From: Pontibacter ruber
GTDB taxonomy: Bacteria > Bacteroidota > Bacteroidia > Cytophagales > Hymenobacteraceae
Assembly: GCF_023630205.1 (NCBI RefSeq)
Contig: NZ_JALPRR010000003.1
Location: 434,001 to 498,000, forward strand
Direction of reading: 5' to 3'
DNA: 64,000 bases
Shown: in pieces, positions 53,265-61,609 of the stretch
Layout of the letters: every line of letters begins with the position of its first letter
Numbering within the stretch: position 1 is the stretch's first letter
Notes under the pieces: model-generated
Seen by the model: the letters and a program-made list of their open reading frames with translations, nothing else
Database searches by the model: none
What the model was told of the DNA's origin: nothing
Program-made: the position numbers and the translations under genes

Positions 53265-53996
53265 TTATAGCTCTGCATCGTTTACTGAAATCTTGTTGTC
53301 CATCAGGCTTTTAAATGCGGAAGTAACTTCCGCTACCACCTGTTGCCATACGTCCGGCTCTCCGTTCAGGAAAAACTTCTGATTTACTTCCAGCTCAAAT
53401 CCTGCATATTGCTCGTCTGTGAACTTCTTCCTGAGGTACGTTGGGAAGCCATCCGCAGTGCCCGCATACGGGGAGTTGTACAGTATCTTCCGGTCCGGAT
53501 TTTGTTCTGTAAAGTAGTCTTTCAGTTTTCGGGCAAGTGTTGCCTCCCAATTACGGTCCGGGTCGAAAAGGATCCCGATGTCTGCCTCGCGCACTTCCCC
53601 ATCCATAGCAGGGGTAAAAGTGTGCACGGCCAGGTGTACTACCTGGTTGCCCGCCGCAATTTCTCCCTGTACCTTTTTCTCCACTTTGTCACGATGCGGG
53701 TAATAGATCTTTCCCAGCAGTATTTTCTTGTCCTTTTCAGAAAGATCTTTCGAGTACTCTGAAAAGAGCTCTTCACTGTCGGGGGAACGGTTTGCCTCGG
53801 CCAGCAAACGAGAGACAGTGGTGCAGTAGAGCGGGAGCCTGGTTTCGGAGGCCAGGTGTTTTGCCAGCCTCAGTGCACCAAAGTCAATGGCTTTGTGGGT
53901 ATAAAGTATTTCTTCTTTCCCCTTAAACAGGTATTCATATTCTTCCGGCACTTCATTGCCGGCGTGCTCACAGGTAAGTATATAAGTAACTGGCAT
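53265..53996 (-). CDS. N-formylglutamate amidohydrolase family protein
   Basis: 243 residues from ATG 53996 (MPVTYILTCEHAGNEVPEEY). YILTCEHAGNEVP contains the metal-binding CEHAG motif, then THKAIDFGALRLAKHLA, AEANRSPDSE, and VVHLAVHTFTP, plus GFELEVNQKFF near the end, all conserved in the FGase (zinc, aminoacylase-like) family. In histidine degradation the enzyme releases glutamate from formylglutamate; a stand-alone copy like this is often of unknown specificity. The LD-carboxypeptidase gene lies 75 bases upstream on the same strand. Confidence 0.88.
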   Translation of the reverse strand: MPVTYILTCEHAGNEVPEEYEYLFKGKEEILYTHKAIDFGALRLAKHLASETRLPLYCTTVSRLLAEANRSPDSEELFSEYSKDLSEKDKKILLGKIYYPHRDKVEKKVQGEIAAGNQVVHLAVHTFTPAMDGEVREADIGILFDPDRNWEATLARKLKDYFTEQNPDRKILYNSPYAGTADGFPTYLRKKFTDEQYAGFELEVNQKFFLNGEPDVWQQVVAEVTSAFKSLMDNKISVNDAEL

Positions 53997-54071
53997 GTTT
54001 TTGTACAGATAAAAGTGTTTGCTTGTCGGGTTCAACTATCAGGCTGAATGGCTGACCTGCTTTGCAGTGAG

Positions 54072-54977
54072 TCAGTATATAAAGCGAAGTGTAGTGCCTT
54101 TTCCGGAAACATCCAGCTGGGCGTTTGCACCAAAAACCAGGGCTTTGTTTACACCGCTGTGGCCGGCCGGAAAACCAAAGCAGACCGGGAAATCATAGTC
54201 CTTTACCACATCCAGGATGATCTCTTCCGGCGTTTTGCCAAAGGGCGGATCGTCTTCTGTGATATCTGTTAAATGGCCCACCAGCAGGCCCTTCAGGTAC
54301 TTAAACTTCCCGGCTTGTTTCAGGGAAACGAGGTAACTGTCGAGGCGGAACTGTTTCTCGCCCACTTCTTCAAGAAACAGGATCTTGCCGTTGGTGTTTG
54401 CCTCCGACATGGTTCCTTTGGCATTGCAAAGTATACTCACGGTACCACCTATCAGTATGGCTTCCGCTTTGCCTTCGCGGTTTAGAGGGTGGGCTTTTAT
54501 GTGGTACTCTAGGGGCTCCCCGAACAGGGCTTTGCGCAGGCTCTCCCAGGACGAGGCATGGTAGCCCGCTTCCAGGTCAGCGGCCATGGTGCCGTGGATG
54601 GTGGCCGTACTCAGCATCCCCTGCACGTGGCTGTGCAGAAAGGTGGTATCGCTGTAACCAACCAGCCATTTGGGTTTATACTTGAATTTGTTAAAGTTCA
54701 CCTGCTCGATCACCCGGATAATACCGTATCCGCCCATTGTTTCGAATACAGCTCTGATCTGGTCGTTATCCAGCATTTGCTGCAGGTCGTTGCAGCGAAG
54801 TGCGTCTGATCCGGCGAAGCTTCCTCTGCGTGCCCCAATGGTCTTGCCCAGCACAGGCTGCAGTTTCCATTCTTTCAGGATACTCACCAGCTCATCGATG
54901 TACTTCTGTTCCGTGTAGTTACTGGTACTGAGTACGCCCACTTTATCCCCTGCTTTCAGAAAAGGAGGTAGTATCAT
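54072..54977 (-). CDS. Peptidase S66 (LD-carboxypeptidase/MccF-like)
   Basis: 301 residues. DKVGVLSTSNYTEQKYIDELVSILKEW start, ALRCNDLQQMLDNDQIRAVFETMGGYGIIRVIEQVNF, nucleophile region WLVGYSDTTFLHSHVQ (Ser in GYSD), LIGGTVSILCNAKGT, KILFLEEVGEKQFRLDSYL with the catalytic Glu, and GFPAGHSGVNKALVFGANAQLD with His. All are conserved in serine peptidases that cut LD-linkages in murein tetrapeptide or resistance peptides. Cytoplasmic, recycling of peptidoglycan the likely role. Followed on the same strand by the formylglutamate amidohydrolase gene. Confidence 0.9.
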   Translation of the reverse strand: MILPPFLKAGDKVGVLSTSNYTEQKYIDELVSILKEWKLQPVLGKTIGARRGSFAGSDALRCNDLQQMLDNDQIRAVFETMGGYGIIRVIEQVNFNKFKYKPKWLVGYSDTTFLHSHVQGMLSTATIHGTMAADLEAGYHASSWESLRKALFGEPLEYHIKAHPLNREGKAEAILIGGTVSILCNAKGTMSEANTNGKILFLEEVGEKQFRLDSYLVSLKQAGKFKYLKGLLVGHLTDITEDDPPFGKTPEEIILDVVKDYDFPVCFGFPAGHSGVNKALVFGANAQLDVSGKGTTLRFIY

Positions 54978-55311
54978 AGTTCAGCTTTTCCTCCTCGCAA
55001 CGATGAAAAACGCGCTTCAGTTGGGAAAACGGCTAAAACCGGGTACTTCTCCTGGCTGCATCTGGAAATTTACCGTTGGTTTCTTCAGTATTACTACTTA
55101 GTTCGGGATGTGGCAATAGCACAGGTTACTGAAGTTATACCCTGACATATGAAGTATCAAGAAGCTATACTTACACTACAGGGTTAGTGGCTGTGCTCTT
55201 CTGTTTCTGTAGTGATGGATGCACCGGAATTAACATTTTCAGTGCCACAGGGTATACTAAACTTTCTTCTGTAGTTGCAGAAGGAAGCGTCACACCTAAA
55301 CCTGACACACG
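54978..55311. other. Divergent intergenic region
   Basis: 334 bases between the S66 peptidase and the DUF389-like protein. One TATACTT copy near 55163, a small hairpin CTTCTG/CAGAAG near 55265-55285. No gene or clear promoter box. Confidence 0.4.
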
Positions 55312-56235
55312 ATGCGCCTTGTAACTGTTAAAGCCCCGGAAGGGGAGGGTAAAAATGTTGCTGATGTAGCCTTTGCAGCAGGAATCAGCCAGATCTCTGT
55401 ACAGCAGGCGAAACAATACACAGCCGATCATCAGGAAAAAGTGCTGGATGTGGTGGAAGTGGAAACAGCCACGCCAAAGGCCAAAGTATACCTCGAAAGC
55501 CTGATGAAAGCTCCTTTTTATGATCCTGCAACTTTCGCTTTTTCTGTGCGGCACCCGGAGTCGATCTTTGCTGCCGAGCCCCCGGAAAAAGAAACATACC
55601 CCATTGTAAGACCTACCACGGATGTGTACGAAGAACTGTGGCAGTTTACCCGTGTTACCATCAGCCTGGTGGGAAGGGTGTTCCTCTCTTCTGTATTGCT
55701 GGCCTACGGAATGGTAGAAGACATGCTTCCGCTGATCATTGCCGGGCTTTTGTTCCTGCCTTTCCACCACCATATGCTCGGGTTTGCGCTGGGCGCTGTG
55801 TTGCGGGAGCGGCGTTTTCTGTTACAGGGGCTGTTGGCGCTGGTGGTTACTACCGTGCTGATTTTTCTGGCGGGTGCCTGTGTGGCTTTGTTCACGGAGC
55901 CCCCCATTGGCTTTGAGGAGCCTGGTACCCCTTTATCAGGTGCTGTACTTGCTGCAGTTATTGGGGTGGCCGCTGCTCTGGCTGCCACAGACGATGCCGG
56001 GCGCAGGGAATTGATCGGCCTGGCCGCTACGGCACACATTTCTATTTACCCGGCGTGGTTTGGGCTGAAAATGGTGTTTGGCTTCCACGAAACAGGTATA
56101 TTGGCGGAGCACTTGCTTACTTTCGGCATCAACGTAACCACCCTGACACTGGCAGCAGGACTTACCTTTGCAGTGATGGGGATGCGGAGCAAAGGAATAC
56201 TGCGTTTTGTGCATCAGAAGTCAGGGGAGAAGTAA
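55312..56235 (+). CDS. DUF389-like integral membrane protein
   Basis: 307 residues. A ferredoxin-like N-terminal domain (MRLVTVKAPEGEGKNVADVAFAAGISQISVQQAKQY, VLDVVEVETATPKAKVYLESLM) precedes five to six membrane helices (LVGRVFLSSVLLAYGM, DMLPLIIAGLLFLPFHHHML, LLALVVTTVLIFLAGACVAL, LSGAVLAAVIGVAAALAATDDAGRR, INVTTLTLAAGLTFAVMG). The layout recalls DUF389 proteins but the match is loose. Function unknown; an interesting THHHxx cluster (FHHHML) lies at a membrane interface. Terminator follows. Confidence 0.6.
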   Translation: MRLVTVKAPEGEGKNVADVAFAAGISQISVQQAKQYTADHQEKVLDVVEVETATPKAKVYLESLMKAPFYDPATFAFSVRHPESIFAAEPPEKETYPIVRPTTDVYEELWQFTRVTISLVGRVFLSSVLLAYGMVEDMLPLIIAGLLFLPFHHHMLGFALGAVLRERRFLLQGLLALVVTTVLIFLAGACVALFTEPPIGFEEPGTPLSGAVLAAVIGVAAALAATDDAGRRELIGLAATAHISIYPAWFGLKMVFGFHETGILAEHLLTFGINVTTLTLAAGLTFAVMGMRSKGILRFVHQKSGEK

Positions 56236-56267
56236 AGCCATCTTAAGGGCTACAGTATAGTACCCGG

Positions 56268-56308
56268 AAACAAAAAGGTGCGGCTGTATTGTCCGCACCT
56301 TTTTGTTT
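56268..56308. terminator. Bidirectional terminator
   Basis: AAACAAAAAGGTGCGG (56268-56283), 9-base loop, CCGCACCTTTTTGTTT (56293-56308), between the DUF389-like gene and the convergent symporter. Confidence 0.9.
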
Positions 56309-56333
56309 ATATTAGAACTATAGTTTTCCAAAA

Positions 56334-57794
56334 CTACCTGGCAACAGCTTTTTTCAGTTCCGGCTGGTGCGTTTTCTCCCATTCTTCTGCATTCCTGATG
56401 CCTAATTTTGCAGCATCAAAAACGGGGTCTATGCCCGCCTTGCGCTGCGCCTGGTAATCTTTCAGCGCCCGAAGAGCAGGTTTCTGTAGTAAAAGGATTG
56501 CAACCACGTTCAGCCAGGCTATAACACCTACGCCAATATCGCCCAGCGCCCATGCCGACTCAGCTGTTTTAACCGAGCCATAAAAGGTTGAAATAAGTAT
56601 GACTGCACGCAGCACCCAAAGCATCCATTTGTTATTGCCCTTATCGTTGAGGTAGCTCAGGTTGGTTTCAGCAATGTAGTAGTAGGCCATAATGGTGGTG
56701 AAGGCAAAGAACAGGAGGGAAACCGCCACAAAGACGCTGCCAAGGGAAGGGAAGTACGTGTTGACCGCCTGTTGGGTATACTCAGGGCCAATGGCTATGC
56801 CGGGCAGGTTCTCCACTATAAAACCGCCTTCCGGGTTCAGGACATTGTATTTCCCGGTAAACAAGATCATAAAGGCAGTAGCAGTACACACAAAAAGGGT
56901 ATCCACATACACCGAGAAGGCCTGAACCAACCCTTGCTTTACCGGGTGGCTAACCTCTGCTGCAGCGGCTGCATGCGGAGCTGTTCCCTGTCCGGCTTCG
57001 TTCGAATAAATACCCCTTTTAACACCCCACGAGATAGCAAGACCAAATACACCGGCAAAGGCTGGCTCTATGTCAAAAGCAGAACTGATAATGAGGCTTA
57101 GCATAGCGGGCACCTCGGTTATGTTCATGAGGATGATCACTACAGCCATCAGGATGTAGGCTCCCGCCATAAAAGGGACCACAACCTCTGCCACTTTACC
57201 AATGCGCTTTACACCTCCGAAAATGATCAAAGCAAGTAAAATTGTTACGGCGGCACCTGTTACAGCAACAGGTATCTGAAAGGCTGTGTTCATACCGGAA
57301 GCAATGCTGTTGCTTTGAACACCGGGTAAAAACAGTGCCATACTGATGATGGTAGCTACAGCAAAAATCACGGCATACCACTTCATTCCCAATCCTTTCT
57401 CGATGTAAAAGGCAGGGCCCCCTCTGTATTCCCCATTCTTCACCTGCTTGTAGATCTGGCCCAGGGTGGCTTCAATAAAAGCAGAAGAACTCCCGAGAAG
57501 TGCAATCATCCACATCCAGAAAATGGCTCCCGGCCCGCCCATGGCAATGGCAGTGGCTACACCGGCAATGTTGCCTGTGCCCACCCGGCCGGCAATGGCT
57601 ATGGAAAACGCCTGGAAAGAACTCACCCCTTTGTCCGACGACTTGCCACCGAAGAGCAGGCGTATCATTTCGCGCAGGTAGCGGATCTGCAGGAACCGGG
57701 TAACAATTGAAAAATAAACCCCTGCCCCAAGGCAAAGTATGATAAGTGCATTGCTCCAGACTATGTTGTTTACTGCGTTGATGATTTCTTCCAT
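56334..57794 (-). CDS. Alanine/glycine:cation symporter (AGCS family)
   Basis: 486 residues, about eleven helices. Signature block SSFQAFSIAIAGRVGTGNIAGVATAIAMGGPGAIFWMWMIALLG and SSSAFIEATLGQIYKQVKNGEYRGGPAFYIEKGLG, VKRGIYSNEAGQGTAPHAAAAAEVSHP, all typical of Na+-coupled D/L-alanine or glycine symporters such as DagA/AlsT. The C-terminal cytoplasmic tail is about 50 residues. Single gene. Confidence 0.93.
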   Translation of the reverse strand: MEEIINAVNNIVWSNALIILCLGAGVYFSIVTRFLQIRYLREMIRLLFGGKSSDKGVSSFQAFSIAIAGRVGTGNIAGVATAIAMGGPGAIFWMWMIALLGSSSAFIEATLGQIYKQVKNGEYRGGPAFYIEKGLGMKWYAVIFAVATIISMALFLPGVQSNSIASGMNTAFQIPVAVTGAAVTILLALIIFGGVKRIGKVAEVVVPFMAGAYILMAVVIILMNITEVPAMLSLIISSAFDIEPAFAGVFGLAISWGVKRGIYSNEAGQGTAPHAAAAAEVSHPVKQGLVQAFSVYVDTLFVCTATAFMILFTGKYNVLNPEGGFIVENLPGIAIGPEYTQQAVNTYFPSLGSVFVAVSLLFFAFTTIMAYYYIAETNLSYLNDKGNNKWMLWVLRAVILISTFYGSVKTAESAWALGDIGVGVIAWLNVVAILLLQKPALRALKDYQAQRKAGIDPVFDAAKLGIRNAEEWEKTHQPELKKAVAR

Positions 57795-58186
57795 GGTGTT
57801 CTTTTTGGCGGGGAAAACTTAGTAAAAAGCAGATGCTTCCTGGCTGTTCAGGTAGGTAAGCGTTTTACTAAGATAGAATAATTTTTTAAAAGTATAAACC
57901 CGAACTGGCAGCCGGCGGCACATCATGCCTGTGCCAAAGCGGTTACCTCAAAGATGAATAACAGTTGAGTACAACTTTTCCGGCAAGTATACCTGGTCTC
58001 GTACCTGCTGTGCCTGAGCTTTGATCCGGGGTACTATTTTTTTCTGTTTGCCTTCCTGTTGCAGATGCTTCAAAAATGCTTCTGCTGCGCAGCCTTTGTT
58101 TTTCAAAAACTTATGGGAATGGTATAGTACAATTATGGATTATTTACGTACAAAGATAAATTGAAAAATTTATTCAGGTATAGACT
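57795..58186. other. Intergenic region between symporter and small hypothetical gene
   Basis: 392 bases. Two AAGTATA copies (57888, 57984). No gene or hairpin recognised. The last 60 bases are A/T-rich, consistent with a promoter for the small gene. Confidence 0.4.
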
Positions 58187-58447
58187 ATGAAGTATGCGCT
58201 GGTTTTACAGGCCGAGTTCCACAATCCCAGCTTCTGGGTATGTTATGCTTTGGCTAATACGTTGGAGAACTTACAACGTCATATTTGCTACGATCCCTCT
58301 GTTCAGCTGATGCTGCACAAGGAGCATTATAAAGGAAACCCCATTACGGAAATACAACTCCCAAGCTGCGTATCGGGGAGCTATGCAAGCTTTATTGTGA
58401 TGGAAGTGAAAGCACCCATCGGCCTGGCAATGCGGTACGAGCTCTGA
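58187..58447 (+). CDS. Small hypothetical protein, 86 residues
   Basis: MKYALVLQAEFHNPSFWVCYALANTLENLQRHI at the start, then a Pro/Cys-containing segment and a hydrophobic C-terminus (ASFIVMEVKAPIGLAMRYEL). Mixed alpha/beta appearance, two cysteines, no signal peptide. Codon use looks ordinary, so likely a real gene, but I know no relatives. Confidence 0.5.
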   Translation: MKYALVLQAEFHNPSFWVCYALANTLENLQRHICYDPSVQLMLHKEHYKGNPITEIQLPSCVSGSYASFIVMEVKAPIGLAMRYEL

Positions 58448-58688
58448 GTTTTGTAGCAGGAGCAAAAAAATAAGCAGCCTTCTGCAGTTTTGCCATATAA
58501 GTATGGCGGAGCCGCCATGCTGTTAAATACACAAAACAGATATGCCCTTTAAGGCAGCCAAAGGCTTTGATGTTTTTTTACCATCAAGATCTTTTGGCAG
58601 AGGCTTCGGCGTATCTCTTTTCTGTGTAGCGGCTATAGCAGTTCCGTAAGTATAATTACTAGCCTGCTGAAGCGAAGTGCAAGTGCTT

Positions 58689-58716
58689 CCGGGCGTAAGC
58701 GACTGCTTACGCCCGG
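58689..58716. terminator. Hairpin beyond the cytochrome c gene
   Basis: CCGGGCGTAAGC (58689-58700), loop GACT, GCTTACGCCCGG (58705-58716). It lies 10 bases downstream of the minus-strand gene's stop but has no T-run in that direction. Confidence 0.5.
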
Positions 58717-58726
58717 GAAAAAGGTA

Positions 58727-59368
58727 TTACTTACCTGTGTTTGCAGATACCGGAGGCTGAGGCGCCGGAACAACATTGCTGACCGGTTTTGTTGATTTCA
58801 GGTAGGCGAAGACGGCTTTCAACTCTTCGTCGGTCATGTGCCGGTAATGCTGCCATGGCATGGGAGGCAGCAACATGCGCCCGTTCGCCATACCTTTCGA
58901 TTTACCTTCGCGCATCGCTGTGATAAAGTTCTTTTCCTGCCAGTTCCCGATGCCTGTTTTATCAGAGGTCAGGTTAGCTGCATAGGAGATGCCCCAGGGG
59001 CCTGTCCAGGCGGTCAGCGTTTGCGTAACGGCCAATCCTTTTTTCTCAAATGCTGCCCGGTCTATATCTGGGGGTGGCATTTTAGCCGGGTGACCTGACA
59101 ACAGCCGGGAACTGTCGGCCTCCGGACCGTGCGCTGTCATTTTCTTCGGTGTGTGGCAGTCGTGGCAACCAGCAATTATAACCAGGTGCTCTCCATACAG
59201 GAGTTGGGTTTTAAACCCGCCGTAGTTACTCTGTTGAGCGCCTGTTTGTATGGCTTCCTTGCTGCCGGTTTTCGTACCTTCTTTTTCAGAGCGCGCTTCA
59301 GAACATTGTACAAGTATGGGGATGGCTGCCAGCAAGATCGCATAAATTGTAAAAGTCTTTCTTTTCAT
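58727..59368 (-). CDS. Cytochrome c lipoprotein (monohaem)
   Basis: 213 residues. Lipobox VQC (Cys22 in ILVQCSEARS) after a hydrophobic stretch. Haem motif CHDCH at 68-72 (IAGCHDCHTPKKM). The distal ligand is probably Met in LLPPMPWQHYRHM, just before the C-terminal helix TDEELKAVFAYLKS. Periplasm-facing or outer-membrane-attached electron carrier. Isolated: no oxidase or dehydrogenase subunit adjacent, so the partner is unknown. Confidence 0.88.
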   Translation of the reverse strand: MKRKTFTIYAILLAAIPILVQCSEARSEKEGTKTGSKEAIQTGAQQSNYGGFKTQLLYGEHLVIIAGCHDCHTPKKMTAHGPEADSSRLLSGHPAKMPPPDIDRAAFEKKGLAVTQTLTAWTGPWGISYAANLTSDKTGIGNWQEKNFITAMREGKSKGMANGRMLLPPMPWQHYRHMTDEELKAVFAYLKSTKPVSNVVPAPQPPVSANTGK

Positions 59369-59577
59369 GATGTGGCTGTTAATATGTTGTTAATTAATGT
59401 ATTAAGTATCTAAAGTATAGAATGGCGGACTTGAAAGAAATGAAATGCAGCAATATTGCGTGGAGGCATAAAAGAGGGAGGTAAATGCAGATTTTTCAGG
59501 GCCGAAGTAAAAACCAGGAAGCACCTGCAACGGATGCAAAGTATGGTCTGGGTCAGCACATCAGGAAATTTTATCTC

Positions 59578-59619
59578 AAACAAAAAAGCCTGCTACTAAC
59601 AGAGCAGGCTTTTTTGTTT
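59578..59619. terminator. Bidirectional-type terminator downstream of the proline-iminopeptidase-like gene
   Basis: AAACAAAAAAGCCTGCT (59578-59594), 8-base loop, AGCAGGCTTTTTTGTTT (59603-59619). Lies 14 bases past the minus-strand stop. Confidence 0.9.
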
Positions 59620-59632
59620 TAAGTATGTTTAA

Positions 59633-60664
59633 TCATGTATTCAGCGATCTGCTGTGTACATCCCGGATAAACCTGACAAGTCCTTCAAAGTATGTTTTCT
59701 GGTCGTCGTACATGGCCATGTGGCTGCCTTCGGAGCAGTGCAGGTAGTGGCCTTCCGGCAGTTGTTTAGCCATCCATTTCATGTGCTCCGGGTCCATGGT
59801 GTCGTGCTGGCCGCCTATGGTAAGGGTAGGTACTTTTATCTGCGGCAGATCACCGGAACGGTCCCAGTTCCTGAGCGAGGCTTCGCCCCGGATGCCAAAT
59901 TCACTCGGTCCCTGCATCTGCACGTAAACGGTCTGGTTCATGTGGTTGAACATCCGGTTTACCGGGTCGGGCCATTGCTCCAGCGGCATGCGCAGCGCAT
60001 GTTTGGTATAAAAATGCGGCATCAGCAGCTCCATGTACCTGGGGTTGGCAAAGTCGTTATTTGCTTCGATCTGCTGCAGTTCCGTCAGCACTTCCGGGTC
60101 CATTTGCGGGCCCAGTACTTCATCGGCATACCGGTTGTAGGCTGGTACGCTCGACATCATGTTCGAAATGATCAGGCCCTTCAGGTGCTGCTGGTATTTC
60201 AGTGCGTATTCCATGGCCAGTATGCCGCCCCACGAGTGCCCCAGCAGGAAGAAGTTACTTTTGTCCAGCCCAAGCGCCTGGCGCACCTGTTCCACTTCTT
60301 CTACAAACCGATCGGGTTCCCAAAGGCTGGTATCGTCGGGCTGGTCACTGTAATGAGAACCCAGCTGGTCGTAGTAATAGAATTCGATACCCGCTTTCGG
60401 CATAAAACTGTCGAAGCACTCAAACGCCTCGTGTGTGCCACCGGGACCGCCGTGCAGCAGCAACAGCTTCATGCCGGGGTTGTTGCCCCTGCGCTTTGTC
60501 CATACTTTAAACTCTCCTTTTGGTGTTGTGATCGTGATCAGGCGGGCTCCTCCGCTCAACTCTTCTTCCCGATCCGAATAGTCGAAGTACTCTGATAACG
60601 ACGGGGCGCCTGCTGCTTCTGCAGAGCCCGGAGATAAGCGCATAATGGATAAGAATGATCTCAT
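59633..60664 (-). CDS. Proline iminopeptidase-family alpha/beta hydrolase
   Basis: 343 residues. LLLLHGGPGGTHEAFECFDSF (oxyanion HGGPGG), DQLGSHYSDQPD, nucleophile FFLLGHSWGGILAMEYAL (Ser in GHSWG), cap domain with ISNMMSSVPAYNRYADEV, catalytic Asp in IGGQHDTMDPEH and His in EGSHMAMYDD. This is the S33 type that removes N-terminal proline or acts as an amino-acid amidase. The N-terminal 25 residues carry no convincing signal peptide. Cytoplasmic, likely peptide turnover. Single gene. Confidence 0.9.
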   Translation of the reverse strand: MRSFLSIMRLSPGSAEAAGAPSLSEYFDYSDREEELSGGARLITITTPKGEFKVWTKRRGNNPGMKLLLLHGGPGGTHEAFECFDSFMPKAGIEFYYYDQLGSHYSDQPDDTSLWEPDRFVEEVEQVRQALGLDKSNFFLLGHSWGGILAMEYALKYQQHLKGLIISNMMSSVPAYNRYADEVLGPQMDPEVLTELQQIEANNDFANPRYMELLMPHFYTKHALRMPLEQWPDPVNRMFNHMNQTVYVQMQGPSEFGIRGEASLRNWDRSGDLPQIKVPTLTIGGQHDTMDPEHMKWMAKQLPEGHYLHCSEGSHMAMYDDQKTYFEGLVRFIRDVHSRSLNT

Positions 60665-60804
60665 ACGTATGGTTGCTTTAGGTGAGTAAAAGGAAATGAA
60701 TTGTTCTTAAATATAGAAAATTTATGGCAGCAACCATACCGGGCAGCAGGCAAATTGATGAATATTACTTGTTGAATTCCGCTATGAAATAGCAGGATTG
60801 TTTT

Positions 60805-60812
60805 TATATTTG
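60805..60812 (+). promoter_or_regulatory. Bacteroidota -7 box before a lipoprotein gene
   Basis: TATATTTG matches TAnnTTTG exactly, 18 bases before ATG 60831. No convincing TTTG -33 element at standard distance, so promoter activity is tentative and the leader would be very short. Confidence 0.4.
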
Positions 60813-60830
60813 ATATATAGGATACCTGCT

Positions 60831-61517
60831 ATGAAAAAACTGTACGTGCTGCTATTGGCTGTTTTGGTGCTCAGCGCCTGCGATAAGGAAGAAGAAGGCC
60901 CTCAGCTTGATTACCCTGCTGCATTCGAGCTACAGGAGCTCTACAACACAACTCCTGTTCGGATGTACACCCGCAGGGGAGAAGTGAAGGATGCTGCGCT
61001 TATCAAACGCTTTGCTGAGCAGTGGGGTGCCTGGTATCACCTGGAAGATAAAAAAGAAACCACATCCGCAGGAGAAACGATCATGTTTCAGTCTGCTTCG
61101 GACGTTCAGGTGAACCGGGGCAATTACTCACTTAAGATGCAAGGCCAGGACCTGCTGATCACTTCCAAAGGAGAGGGTACCGGTATGTATTATCAGAACG
61201 AAGAATTTTACTTTGATCTCTGGCTGGCCATCAGTAAGTACAGATCCCATATTTACGACCGGAAACCGTTGGCATCCGGCTCCGGGAATATTTCTTACGG
61301 CTATAAAATAAAAGATCAATGGGTAGCCACCCTGCCGGGAGATGACCTGCACATCCACAGGATGGTGAGCACCCTTAAAAGTGGCGATGGCACTGCTTTC
61401 TCTGTTAAAACTACCAGCAGTTCCAACCGCTTCGATCCGGGAGGGCTTTCGCTACTCCGTAGTACAGATACGTTGCTGGTGCAGGAGTTTGTGCTGGTTG
61501 GCAAAAGAAAACAGTAG
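60831..61517 (+). CDS. Hypothetical lipoprotein, 228 residues
   Basis: From ATG 60831. Lipobox LSAC with Cys17 after a leucine-rich stretch, then an acidic N-terminus (DKEEEGPQLDYP). The rest is a beta-rich domain (YSLKMQGQDLLITSKGEGTGMYYQNEEFYFDLWLAISKYRSH, YGYKIKDQWVATLPGDDLHI, LRSTDTLLVQEFVLVGKRKQ). No family recognised. Exposed to the periplasm or surface. Shares a perfect terminator with the convergent SDR gene. Confidence 0.75.
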   Translation: MKKLYVLLLAVLVLSACDKEEEGPQLDYPAAFELQELYNTTPVRMYTRRGEVKDAALIKRFAEQWGAWYHLEDKKETTSAGETIMFQSASDVQVNRGNYSLKMQGQDLLITSKGEGTGMYYQNEEFYFDLWLAISKYRSHIYDRKPLASGSGNISYGYKIKDQWVATLPGDDLHIHRMVSTLKSGDGTAFSVKTTSSSNRFDPGGLSLLRSTDTLLVQEFVLVGKRKQ

Positions 61518-61541
61518 CACAGGTGGTCTATAGTATAAGGA

Positions 61542-61598
61542 AGTATAAAGTATAAAAGCCTTGCAACTTTCGGCTGCAAGGCTTTTATACTTTATACT
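61542..61598. terminator. Bidirectional terminator with tandem motif copies in both arms
   Basis: Perfect 24-bp stem (61542-61565 with 61575-61598), 9-base loop. Each arm contains AGTATAAAGTATAAAAGCC, that is, two successive copies of the iterated motif in one arm and their complements in the other. Confidence 0.92.
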
Positions 61599-61609
61599 AT
61601 GTGTAACTC

